Source of the DNA: Salinivirgaceae bacterium
GTDB lineage: Bacteria > Bacteroidota > Bacteroidia > Bacteroidales > SZUA-534
NCBI GenBank assembly: GCA_017557605.1
Contig: JAFYYJ010000061.1
Span: 58,117 to 122,116, forward strand
Direction: 5' to 3'
Length of the DNA stretch: 64,000 nt
Under the pieces are notes generated by a model. The model searched no databases. It saw only the letters and a list, made by a program, of their open reading frames with translations, and was not told the DNA's origin. A program made the translations under genes and the position numbers. Of this stretch, positions 18,520 through 26,903 are shown piece by piece. The first letter of the stretch is position 1. Every line of letters begins with the position of its first letter.

Positions 18520-19047
18520 ATGCTTGAAAACGATGTGATAAGGCTGCGGGCCGTCGAGCCGGAAGACCTTGAGTTTCTGTACCAATGCGAGAACAACACA
18601 GAAATTTGGCGATGTGGCAGCACCACAGCGCCATACTCGCGTTTCGCGCTCAAGCAATACATCTCTGAAACACAGAATGATATCTACACCGACAAACAAC
18701 TAAGGTTAATTATCTGTCTGAAAACTAATCCGAAAGAAGCTATTGGCGCTGTCGATTTGTTCGATTTCGACCCGTTTCACCAGCGTGCTTCGGTTGGAAT
18801 TGTCATTCATCAAGCTGAAAACCAGCGACATGGATATGCTCGGCAAAGTCTCGGTTTGATTATCGACTACTGCTTCGGTTTTCTGCATCTGCACCAGTTG
18901 CATTGTGCCATTGCCGCCGATAACCAGAAAAGCATCGACTTGTTTACGAAAGCCGGATTTACGGAGTGCGGTCGGCGCACCGAGTGGCTGAAAACAACTA
19001 ATGGCTACACTGACGAGCTTGAGTTTCAGCTCATCAATCACAATTAA
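18520..19047 (+). CDS. GNAT-family N-acetyltransferase (RimJ/RimL type)
   Basis: 175 residues. Starts with the ATG directly abutting the preceding TAG, so translation is likely coupled to the PorE-like gene. N-terminal RLRAVEPEDLEFLYQCENN and the acetyl-CoA loop region QRHGYARQSLGLIIDYCF, then HCAIAADNQKSIDLFTKAGF, are the standard GNAT blocks of the RimJ/RimL branch. Transfers acetyl from acetyl-CoA to an amine; substrate (ribosomal protein, amino acid or drug) cannot be told from sequence. Cytoplasmic. Confidence 0.9.
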   Translation: MLENDVIRLRAVEPEDLEFLYQCENNTEIWRCGSTTAPYSRFALKQYISETQNDIYTDKQLRLIICLKTNPKEAIGAVDLFDFDPFHQRASVGIVIHQAENQRHGYARQSLGLIIDYCFGFLHLHQLHCAIAADNQKSIDLFTKAGFTECGRRTEWLKTTNGYTDELEFQLINHN

Positions 19048-19059
19048 AAACGGCTTCGG

Positions 19060-20061
19060 ATGTCGGTTGTGAAGACAAATCTGTTCTTATTTTTCCGTCT
19101 GTTGCAGACCGTGTCAGTCCGTCGGTTGTGGAACAGCTTCCGCATTCGGGTTGGGCGTTTTATGAAAACAGGAGAGGCGAGGACAATGCCCGAGTCGCTG
19201 TCGGTGGAGCCGGCCTCGGTGTGTAACCTGCGTTGTCCGGAGTGCACGCTCGGCAAAGGAGGTCTTACGCGCCCGGCCAGCCTGATGTCGGCGTCAACCT
19301 TCGCAAATGCTTTGGAGCCGCTCAGCCACTGGCTTGTATGCTGCCAGTTTTATCTTCAGGGTGAGCCGACAATGAGCCCGCACCTTAGCCAGATGATTGA
19401 GCGGGCGCACCGCGAGCGCATCTTTACCATGACATCGACCAACGGTCAGACACTTACGCCCGAGCTGTGCCAGAGCCTTGTGCTGGCGGGCCTCGACCAG
19501 ATAATTGTCTCGGTTGACGGCACCACGCAGGAAGTTTATGAGCAGTACCGTGTGGGCGGAAGTCTGCAAAAAGCTATTGACGGCATCCGTAATCTGACGG
19601 CCGCACGCAACGAACTCTGCAAGCGCAATCCGGCAATTGTGGCGCAGTTCATCGTCTTTCGCCACAACGAGCATCAGATTCCCGACATAAAACGAATAGC
19701 GAGGGAATGGGGCGCCGACAAGGTGGTGCTGAAATCGGCACAGATTGAAAACCTTGACAATGCTGCGCCGTTACTGCCGCAAAACCAGCGATATAGCCGA
19801 TACACAAAAGATTCCAATGGCAACTATTTTATGCCCAAGCGTTTTCCCATTAATTGCTTGCGTCTGCGGCAGACAATGGTTGTAGATTCGAGCGGCAATG
19901 TGCTGCCCTGCTGCTACGATAAAAACGGCCAGTTTGTAATGGGCAATGTGAACGAGCAATCAGCTACAACCATTTGGAAGAATCAGAAATTCAACATGTT
20001 CCGGCAATGGGTGTGGCACACCGAAACGCCGCCCGACATCTGCTTAAACTGCAACGGATAA
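19060..20061 (+). CDS. Radical SAM protein with SPASM-type C-terminus
   Basis: 333 residues. The radical SAM cluster motif is C55-x3-C59-x2-C62 in CNLRCPEC, following SLSVEPASV. Downstream are FYLQGEPTM, a GGE-like position, and IIVSVDGTTQEVYEQYR. The C-terminal part has C-x-LRQTMVVDSSGNVLPCCYD and ICLNC, the cysteine pattern of a SPASM/twitch domain carrying an auxiliary Fe-S cluster. Such enzymes modify peptides, sugars or cofactors through a 5'-deoxyadenosyl radical. The first 45 residues (basic, amphipathic) are an unusual extension. It follows the GNAT by 12 bp. Substrate not recognised; no precursor peptide seen nearby. Confidence 0.88.
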   Translation: MSVVKTNLFLFFRLLQTVSVRRLWNSFRIRVGRFMKTGEARTMPESLSVEPASVCNLRCPECTLGKGGLTRPASLMSASTFANALEPLSHWLVCCQFYLQGEPTMSPHLSQMIERAHRERIFTMTSTNGQTLTPELCQSLVLAGLDQIIVSVDGTTQEVYEQYRVGGSLQKAIDGIRNLTAARNELCKRNPAIVAQFIVFRHNEHQIPDIKRIAREWGADKVVLKSAQIENLDNAAPLLPQNQRYSRYTKDSNGNYFMPKRFPINCLRLRQTMVVDSSGNVLPCCYDKNGQFVMGNVNEQSATTIWKNQKFNMFRQWVWHTETPPDICLNCNG

Positions 20062-20129
20062 AGAGTATTGAACCCGTTCAATCTGACAAAATAATTTGTT
20101 CCTTTGCGCCTCATTTATCAGCAATTCAA

Positions 20130-21098
20130 GTGAGAAGTATTGTCAGATTTGTGAAGGACTGGGCGCTGCCAATCATTATGCTGAGCGGCATTGTTTCGTA
20201 CTTTGTCTTTGTGCGGTTGCCGCTACCGGCGTCGGTTCATCATTTTGCCAACGACGCTGTCGCCATAATACAGCCAACGTTGCTGTTCTGCATGCTTTTC
20301 ATCTCGTTTTGCAAGATTGACCCGGCAAAAATCCGTCCGCGCCGTTGGCATCTTTGGCTGGCGCTGATACAAGCTGGAGCGTTCATTGCTTTATCGTTGG
20401 TTTTCCGGTTTGTGGGCAATGCCGAAGCGCAGATTGTGATACAATGCGCCATGATTTGCCTTATCTGTCCCACCGCCACGGCAGCCGTTGTCATAACTGA
20501 TAAGCTCGGCGGCAACACGCTCTCACTAATAGCTTATACCATTATCAGCAACATGGTGACGGCAGTTGTTGTGCCGGCGTTCATTCCGTTTGTCAATCCG
20601 GCTATCGGCAACAGCTTTTGGCACTCGTTCTTCATCATTGTCAAACAGATTTTTCCATTGCTTGTGTTCCCGTTCATCCTGGCGTGGATTGTGCGGCTGT
20701 TGTTCCCCAGACTGCTTCAGCTGATTACAAGCGTCAAAGATTTGGCTTTCTATCTGTGGATGGTGGCCCTGGCGCTTGCTTTGGCCGTAACCACGCGGGC
20801 GTTGGTGCATAGCGGAATATCGGCGTGGTGCTTTATGTCGATATTGGTTATCACGTTTGTTTGTTGCATTTTGCAATTTATTGTAGGCAAGCGCATAGGT
20901 GGCCGCTACAACGACCGCATTAGCGGCGGACAGGCTCTGGGACAGAAAAACACTGTCTTCATCATATGGACGGCCTACACCTTTATGAACCCCGTAACAG
21001 CCGTTGCCGGAGGATTTTACAGCATCTGGCACAATACCATAAACTCCTATCAGCTGTATAAAAAACGAAAAGCAAAAAGTACTGACAATCAGCAGTAA
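20130..21098 (+). CDS. Bile acid:sodium symporter-like (BASS) membrane transporter
   Basis: About 322 residues from GTG 20130; no ATG gives a full first membrane helix without running into the preceding gene, and ATG 20178 would start inside that helix. Nine or ten hydrophobic helices, starting with DWALPIIMLSGIVSYFVF and including CAMICLICPTATAAVVITDKLGG and a C-terminal GQKNTVFIIWTAYTFMNPVTAVAGGFYSIWHN. The last resembles the conserved helices of the BASS/arsenite-type superfamily, which move organic anions with sodium. Substrate unknown. It lies 68 bp after the radical SAM gene. Confidence 0.75.
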   Translation: MRSIVRFVKDWALPIIMLSGIVSYFVFVRLPLPASVHHFANDAVAIIQPTLLFCMLFISFCKIDPAKIRPRRWHLWLALIQAGAFIALSLVFRFVGNAEAQIVIQCAMICLICPTATAAVVITDKLGGNTLSLIAYTIISNMVTAVVVPAFIPFVNPAIGNSFWHSFFIIVKQIFPLLVFPFILAWIVRLLFPRLLQLITSVKDLAFYLWMVALALALAVTTRALVHSGISAWCFMSILVITFVCCILQFIVGKRIGGRYNDRISGGQALGQKNTVFIIWTAYTFMNPVTAVAGGFYSIWHNTINSYQLYKKRKAKSTDNQQ

Positions 21099-21239
21099 AC
21101 AAGCATGTTATATTGTTCTAAAGCTCTGAATATCAGGTGTAAATCATATAAAAATCATTCTGTTTAAATCTTTCGTTTGTTTTATTGAAATAAAAAACGA
21201 AATTTGGAAAAAGTACAAAAGTCTCAAACGTTATTGATA

Positions 21240-24161
21240 ATGAGAAATATACGATTCGTTTGTGTGATATTGTCGCTTTTGTTTGCGGCTGGCTGTGGAA
21301 ACAAGCATAAAACCATAACCAAAACTGACAAAAACGGATTTAAATATCAGATTGTTACAAACGACCCATACAAACTTCGCGTCTATACGCTCGACAACGG
21401 GCTGAAAGTTTATCTGTCGGTGAACAGCAACGAGCCCCGCATACAGACATACATTGCCGTAAAAGCCGGCTCAACCTATGACCCCACCGACAATACCGGT
21501 CTGGCTCATTACCTTGAGCATCTGATGTTCAAAGGCTCAAGCCGAATGGGCTCCATAAACTGGAATGCTGAAAAACCAATTTTGGACTCGATAGAGAGCC
21601 TCTACGAGAGACACAAATATGAGCCCACAGAGAAAGGCAGAAAGGCTATTTATCGCAGCATCGACAGCTTATCGAATATTGCGGCACGCTACGCCGCGCC
21701 AAACGAGTACGACAAACTGATGGCCAATATAGGCGGTACCGATGTGAACGCATTTACCGAAACCGAACGCACTGTTTACCACAGCGACATTCCGGCTAAC
21801 GAGCTTGAGCGCTGGCTTCAGATAGAGTCGGAGCGTATGTTCGACATGCAGATGCGGTTGTTCCATACTGAGCTGGAATCGGTTTACGAGGAGTTCAACA
21901 AAAACCAGGACGACGATGACATCAAAGCCTACAATGCCATGCTTTTCAAACTTTTTCCGACGCACCCCTACGGGCAGCAAACCGTTTTGGGCAAGGCCGA
22001 GCATCTGAAAAAGCCTTCAATGGTGAGCATAAAAAAATACTACCACAAATACTACGTGCCTAACAACATGGCCGTATGTCTGGCCGGCGATTTTAATCCT
22101 GAAGAGGCAATATGCTTGATAAACAAATACTTTGGCAACCGCCCAAGCAGACCTGTTGAGGGTGTTCAGTTTGCGCCCGAGCAGCCGATGACAGCCAATG
22201 CCGACACAATCGTCTATGGTCCGCAGGCCGAAAGGCTGTTTATGGGATACCGTTTCGGCGGTGTCAGCTCCGACGACAACAAGATGATGACGCTCATAAG
22301 CTATATGCTGCAAAACGGCCGCGCCGGACTTATCGATGCTTTGGTTCAGAAGCAGAAAATACTTGACGCCGCATTATGGCTCGAAATCAACAACGACTAT
22401 TCTGACTTAATGATTATAGGCTATCCCGTTCAAGACCAAAAACTTGAGGATTTACGCGATATGATTTTGGCCGAAATTGAAAAGGTGAAAAACGGTGAGT
22501 TCGACGAGTGGCTGATTAAGGCCTGCATCAACAATCTGAAACTCGATGAGGTTGAAAACCAAATAAACCGCACCGCCGCCGCACACATTTTTGCCGAATC
22601 GTTCTCACAGAATGTCCGCTGGCAAAACTATCTGCAGCTTAACGACGACCTTGCCAAAATAAGCAAGAGCGAAATAATGGAGTTCGCCAAGACACATTTA
22701 GACCACTACGTGGCAGTTTACAAGCGCATAGGTGTCGATACCAACACAGTTAAGGTTGACAAGCCGCAGATAACACCGCTACCTCCGCAGAGCGACACCA
22801 TGTCGGCTTTTGCCAACCGCATCGTCAATACCGAAACCGAGAACATCAAACCGCAGTTCATCAATTTCAAAACGGCTGTCAAGACACAGCAGCTGGACAA
22901 AAACGTGGGACTTGGTTACATCAAAAACACACAGTCGCAGAAGTTTGAGCTGGAGTATATCTTCGAAATGGGCCGCGACAACAGCCTGCTGCTCGAATTG
23001 GCTGGCAGTTATCTGCCGCTCATCGGAACAGAAAAATATTCGGCCGAGCAACTGCAACAGGAGTTTTTCAGTTTAGGCTTGAGTTTCAATATCGATGTTG
23101 AAGACCGCCGCACTTTCATCGAGATATCGGGACTTGAGGACAACGTGGAGAAAGGTGTTGCGCTGCTTGAGGATATTCTTGCCAACGCCCGGCCCGACAC
23201 TTCGGTTTATGCCGATTTTATAGCCCAGATTGAGCAAAACCGCGGCATGGCCAAAAAGTCGCAAACGATAATAAGGCAAGCTATGGGTAACTATGCCAAA
23301 TACGGACCCAAATCGGCTTTCACAAACGTGCTTAAGATAAGCGACATAGCTGCCATGCAGCCCGACACGCTTACTAACCTGATACACTCGCTCGAGAGCT
23401 ATCCGCATAGCATTTTCTACTATGGGCAGAAATCGGAGAACGAGATTGCCCATATTCTGAAACGCCACCACAAGGCATCGGAGGCGCACGAGGAAATACC
23501 CGAACCTGCCGTCTATCCTGAAAGAGATTTGAAGAATGAGGTCTATTTTGTCGATTTCGATATGGTTCAGGCTATGATATTGGTGCTGACGAAAACCGGA
23601 AAATTCGAGCCTGATATGATTCCTTTCAACGAATTCTTCAACGAATTCTACAGCGGCAACATGTCGTCGGTGTTTTTCCAGGATATTCGTGAGTTGAAAG
23701 GCCTTGCCTACAGCACCAGCTCAAACATTAGCATCCCCAACCACAGCGGCGACTCATTCTACAACTTGTCGTATGTGGGCACACAGTTCGACAAGGCACA
23801 AAGCGCCACCGACGAGGTGCTGTTCCTGCTCAACAACCGTTATAATTCCGATATGCAGTTCGAATCAGCCAGAAACTCCATTCGGAAGAAGATTGAAAGC
23901 GGCCGTATAATAGGCTCCGACATTTATGCGCACTTGCTGATTAATAACGATTTGAATATCGATTATGACATCCGCAAGAAGGTGTACGATAAGATGCAGA
24001 CTATCACTCAGGACGAGTTCTTCGACTTTTTTGAGAAGAATATAAGCCGTCAGCCAAAAACCATTCTGGTGCTTGGCAGCCGCAATCTTATTGATATGAA
24101 AGCTCTTGAAAAATACGGAAAAGTGAAAGAGCTGACTCTTGAGCAGATATTCGGCTATTGA
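21240..24161 (+). CDS. M16-family zinc metallopeptidase lipoprotein
   Basis: 973 residues from ATG 21240 (the TTG 36 bp upstream is less likely, since MRNIRFVCVILSLLFAAGC gives a proper lipobox with C19). Zinc motif HxxEH as HYLEH near residues 90-94, with the distal glutamate in ELESVYEEFNKNQDDD. Two M16 halves: catalytic N-half and an inactive-type C-half with a conserved glycine-rich ELKGLAYSTSS segment. Like PqqL/YhjJ-type periplasmic enzymes it probably degrades small peptides at the envelope. It overlaps the convergent birA end by 7 bp. Confidence 0.92.
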   Translation: MRNIRFVCVILSLLFAAGCGNKHKTITKTDKNGFKYQIVTNDPYKLRVYTLDNGLKVYLSVNSNEPRIQTYIAVKAGSTYDPTDNTGLAHYLEHLMFKGSSRMGSINWNAEKPILDSIESLYERHKYEPTEKGRKAIYRSIDSLSNIAARYAAPNEYDKLMANIGGTDVNAFTETERTVYHSDIPANELERWLQIESERMFDMQMRLFHTELESVYEEFNKNQDDDDIKAYNAMLFKLFPTHPYGQQTVLGKAEHLKKPSMVSIKKYYHKYYVPNNMAVCLAGDFNPEEAICLINKYFGNRPSRPVEGVQFAPEQPMTANADTIVYGPQAERLFMGYRFGGVSSDDNKMMTLISYMLQNGRAGLIDALVQKQKILDAALWLEINNDYSDLMIIGYPVQDQKLEDLRDMILAEIEKVKNGEFDEWLIKACINNLKLDEVENQINRTAAAHIFAESFSQNVRWQNYLQLNDDLAKISKSEIMEFAKTHLDHYVAVYKRIGVDTNTVKVDKPQITPLPPQSDTMSAFANRIVNTETENIKPQFINFKTAVKTQQLDKNVGLGYIKNTQSQKFELEYIFEMGRDNSLLLELAGSYLPLIGTEKYSAEQLQQEFFSLGLSFNIDVEDRRTFIEISGLEDNVEKGVALLEDILANARPDTSVYADFIAQIEQNRGMAKKSQTIIRQAMGNYAKYGPKSAFTNVLKISDIAAMQPDTLTNLIHSLESYPHSIFYYGQKSENEIAHILKRHHKASEAHEEIPEPAVYPERDLKNEVYFVDFDMVQAMILVLTKTGKFEPDMIPFNEFFNEFYSGNMSSVFFQDIRELKGLAYSTSSNISIPNHSGDSFYNLSYVGTQFDKAQSATDEVLFLLNNRYNSDMQFESARNSIRKKIESGRIIGSDIYAHLLINNDLNIDYDIRKKVYDKMQTITQDEFFDFFEKNISRQPKTILVLGSRNLIDMKALEKYGKVKELTLEQIFGY

Positions 24162-24928
24162 TAGTCGGGCATGCTGGTGGCCTGCGGCTCGTTGGCAAAA
24201 GCTATCTCCTTGAACCAAAACAGTTTCTCACCGTCGTTCTCGGTGGCTATGTGCAGGCGTCCGTTGGCCTCAACGCTGGTTATTGTTCCGTTGATAACGG
24301 AGCCGTTGGCGGTGCGGAATGTGTAAACGCCGCCGGTACGGTAGAGACGCGCAAAATAGGCCTCGTCAATCTGTTCCTCCCAGCCTTCGGCAAGCATTTG
24401 GTACCACACATCAATTTGGTTGAGCAGCTCGCTCAGCTCAGTCTGCACATCAAATTTCCGTCCGAAAATGTTGAACATCGAAATGGGGTTGGGAGCGTCG
24501 CTGATAAACGTCTCCTGATTGACATTCAAACCTATGCCGACGATTGAATAGACGATGTTGCTACCCATAAGCTGATTTTCAATCAGCACACCGCAAATCT
24601 TCTTGTCGTTATAATAGATGTCGTTTGGCCATTTTATCTTAAAACCCTCGCCTTTTGCGCTCAGATAGTCTGCAATGCCAAGCGACACCGCTTTCGAAAT
24701 CAGAAACATACGGTCGGCTTTAAGAAACTCGGGGCGCAAAAGCAGGCTCATTGTTATGTTCTGCCCCGGCTGGCTTTCCCAAAAGGCGCCCACCTGCCCG
24801 CGGCCGCCTGTCTGCGCAACAGCCACAACGGTATAACCTTCAGGCAGCGACTTCTTGTCGGCAAGCGTCTTCAAAAGCTCGTTTGTCGATATTGTCTCAC
24901 TTACCTTGTCAATCTTAAAGTCAATCAT
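24155..24928 (-). CDS. birA: Biotin--[acetyl-CoA-carboxylase] ligase, catalytic-only form
   Basis: 257 residues. The biotin-AMP binding loop is GRGQVG (42-47) and the active-site block is KIKWPNDIYYNDKKICGVLIE (lysine-rich, about 97-117), followed by IVGIGLNVN. A C-terminal SH3-like domain ends the protein. No N-terminal winged helix, so this is the non-regulatory, monofunctional class that biotinylates carboxylases in the cytoplasm. Convergent with the M16 gene (7-bp overlap). Confidence 0.94.
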   Translation of the reverse strand: MIDFKIDKVSETISTNELLKTLADKKSLPEGYTVVAVAQTGGRGQVGAFWESQPGQNITMSLLLRPEFLKADRMFLISKAVSLGIADYLSAKGEGFKIKWPNDIYYNDKKICGVLIENQLMGSNIVYSIVGIGLNVNQETFISDAPNPISMFNIFGRKFDVQTELSELLNQIDVWYQMLAEGWEEQIDEAYFARLYRTGGVYTFRTANGSVINGTITSVEANGRLHIATENDGEKLFWFKEIAFANEPQATSMPDYQ

Positions 24929-24965
24929 GTTAGAAGTTATAAGTTTTCGAAGTTTTAAGTTTTAA

Positions 24966-25100
24966 GTTAAAAAGGCATAAGGCAAAAGGCATAAGGAATT
25001 ACGAATTGCAAGCAAATAACAAATTGATAATCAAACCATTAATCTTTAATCATTAAACATTAATCTCTAAACTTTAAACTTTTCAACTTTAAACTTTCAA
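24966..25100. repeat. Degenerate AT-rich intergenic repeat tract, copy A
   Basis: Contains AAAGGCATAAGG twice, then ATTACGAATT and many ATTAA/AAACTTTAAAC units. Closely related tracts lie at 41385-41513 and 49952-50040, with a short remnant near 4118-4140. No coding potential. Confidence 0.6.
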
Positions 25101-25101
25101 C

Positions 25102-25755
25102 TCAAATGCTTATCAGCTTGTGTTTAATGGCGTATAATATAAGATTTGCCGTGTTTTTCGAATTGGTTTTGCTGAGCAGATTGGAGCGGTGCTTGTCAAC
25201 TGTACGCTTGCTTATGAAGAGCGTGTCGGCTATCTCCTGGTTCGATAGGCCCTTGCAAATCTCGTTCAACACCTGTTGCTCACGCTTCGACAAGGTTGCC
25301 GTCACACCTTCCGAATCCTTGTTGGCGTGGAAGTTCTTTATGACGTTATAGAGCAGCTCCTGCGAGAAGTAGCTGTTGCCACTCATCACTTGCTCAATAG
25401 CCTCCTTCACATCGCTTATTTCGGAGTTTTTAAGCAGAAATCCTTTGGCGCCGGCGCTTATCATCTGGTAATAATAATCCTCCTCGCCAAACATCGACAA
25501 GGCTATTATGCGGATGCCAGGCACCTTGGCTACAGCAAGGCGTGTGGCTTCAATGCCGTCCATGTTGGGCATGCCTATGTCCATCAGCACAATGTCGGGC
25601 GGGTTTTTGGCGTTCAGCTGCGACAGAAAATCAGCGCCGTCCGATGCCTCGATTATCACGCTCATGTTGGGCTCATTGCCGAGCAGCAGCTTCAGGCCGT
25701 TACGGAACAACACATGGTCGTCAACAAGCGCTATTTTCACAATGCCGTCTTTCAT
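25102..25755 (-). CDS. NarL/LuxR-family response regulator
   Basis: 217 residues. Receiver domain with acidic pair D12-D13, phosphoacceptor D59 in IVLMDIGMPNMDG and the conserved lysine in GFLLKNS. C-terminal helix-turn-helix of the GerE/LuxR type from about 150, with LSKREQQVLNEICKGLSNQEIA and SKRTVDKHRSNLLSKT. Phosphorylated by the kinase encoded 3 bp upstream in the same unit, then acts as a DNA-binding regulator. Targets unknown. Confidence 0.95.
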   Translation of the reverse strand: MKDGIVKIALVDDHVLFRNGLKLLLGNEPNMSVIIEASDGADFLSQLNAKNPPDIVLMDIGMPNMDGIEATRLAVAKVPGIRIIALSMFGEEDYYYQMISAGAKGFLLKNSEISDVKEAIEQVMSGNSYFSQELLYNVIKNFHANKDSEGVTATLSKREQQVLNEICKGLSNQEIADTLFISKRTVDKHRSNLLSKTNSKNTANLILYAIKHKLISI

Positions 25756-25758
25756 CCG

Positions 25759-26706
25759 TCACACTTTAACTTTCAATATGGCGTGCACGCCGTCGCCGGG
25801 TGCGCTGTTTATCACAAACACACCGTTGACCGAGTTGAGCCGCGAAGATATGTTAGAAAGCCCCATTCCGTCCTCCGACGGACGAATAGTCTCCTGGTCA
25901 AATCCTTTGCCGTTGTCGTCGTATTTAATCACAATGGTGCGCTGTATCTTCTCCAGACTGATGTCGATTTTTGTGGCTTCGGCGTGTTTTATGGTGTTGT
26001 TTATCAGCTCGCAAGTAGCCCTATAGAGCACCACTTCCAAGTTTGAGTCGAAGCGGTCTGCGTCCGTCAGCTTGGTGTCGAAATTGATAGTGATGGACTT
26101 TGTCTGTCCCACACGCTGGGCGAAGTTGCGAATGGCGCTTGCAAGGCCGAAGTTTGTGAGCACATGCGGACTCAGGTTGTTCGATATCTCCTTAATGCTC
26201 TCCACAGCCTCGTTTATAACGGTGTTGGCGTTGTCGAGCACAGCTTTGGAATGCTCGTCGCTTTTCAGCTGCGACAAGGCCGATATCGACATTCGTGCTG
26301 TTGACAGCAGCGGGCCAAGGCCGTCGTGAAGGTCTTTGGCAAAGCGGCGGCGCTCGCGCTCCTCGGTCTGTATTATGGCGCGTGTCATGCGGCGCTCGGC
26401 GCGCTTGCGCTCACGCTCGGCTCGGCTCAGTGAGTAGAACATCTCGCCAATCAGGAACACGCCTGCGGTGAACACAAAAGCGATAACCACACCCAGCCAG
26501 TCGTCGGCAGGACGCAGATAGAACGAAAAATCGTTGTTTATCAGCTGTATTAGTTTGATTACCTGTTTGAGTGCCATTAGGAGGAACCCCGTCGAGATAA
26601 GAATCCACGACGCGCGGTATTTTGTGACACGCACAAGCCTTATTGCCAAAACGGCGGCAAACACCTGAAAGGCAATGGATATAAGAAGTGCTACTAAACG
26701 AACCAT
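25759..26706 (-). CDS. Membrane sensor histidine kinase (HisKA_3/HATPase_c)
   Basis: 315 residues from ATG 26706 (TTG 26715 would add three). Three membrane helices near 3-25, 33-51 and 70-92, no large periplasmic domain, so the signal may be in or near the membrane. HisKA_3 phosphoacceptor H127 in RRFAKDLHDGLGP, then an ATPase domain with N-box RATCELINNTIKHAEA and G-box DDNGKGFD. NarL-type partner is the next gene. It has a -7 box 20 bp upstream. Confidence 0.93.
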   Translation of the reverse strand: MVRLVALLISIAFQVFAAVLAIRLVRVTKYRASWILISTGFLLMALKQVIKLIQLINNDFSFYLRPADDWLGVVIAFVFTAGVFLIGEMFYSLSRAERERKRAERRMTRAIIQTEERERRRFAKDLHDGLGPLLSTARMSISALSQLKSDEHSKAVLDNANTVINEAVESIKEISNNLSPHVLTNFGLASAIRNFAQRVGQTKSITINFDTKLTDADRFDSNLEVVLYRATCELINNTIKHAEATKIDISLEKIQRTIVIKYDDNGKGFDQETIRPSEDGMGLSNISSRLNSVNGVFVINSAPGDGVHAILKVKV

Positions 26707-26725
26707 AATCTTCAATCAATAATGG

Positions 26726-26733
26726 CAAATATA
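26726..26733 (-). promoter_or_regulatory. -7 element of the kinase/regulator operon
   Basis: Minus strand TATATTTG, full TAnnTTTG match, with an expected leader of about 12 nt to ATG 26706. No clear -33 TTG. Confidence 0.55.
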
Positions 26734-26835
26734 ATAATTGAGGTTTTTATTACGGTGGGTTGGTAGAAAAAATGTGGTTTGGGTAAACACGTTACCTCCC
26801 CCCATTTTTAGTTTTTTCTTTTCGTTTACGTTTAT

Positions 26836-26843
26836 TACCTTTG
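26836..26843 (+). promoter_or_regulatory. -7 element of the BspA-like gene
   Basis: TACCTTTG, full consensus, with a T-rich -33 region (26812-26816) at about 19 bp. Leader about 55 nt. Confidence 0.6.
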
Positions 26844-26903
26844 ACCTATTGTTGGTTTTCTTAAACCTCTTATAACCTGATTATCAATTAAAACTAAATA
26901 GCA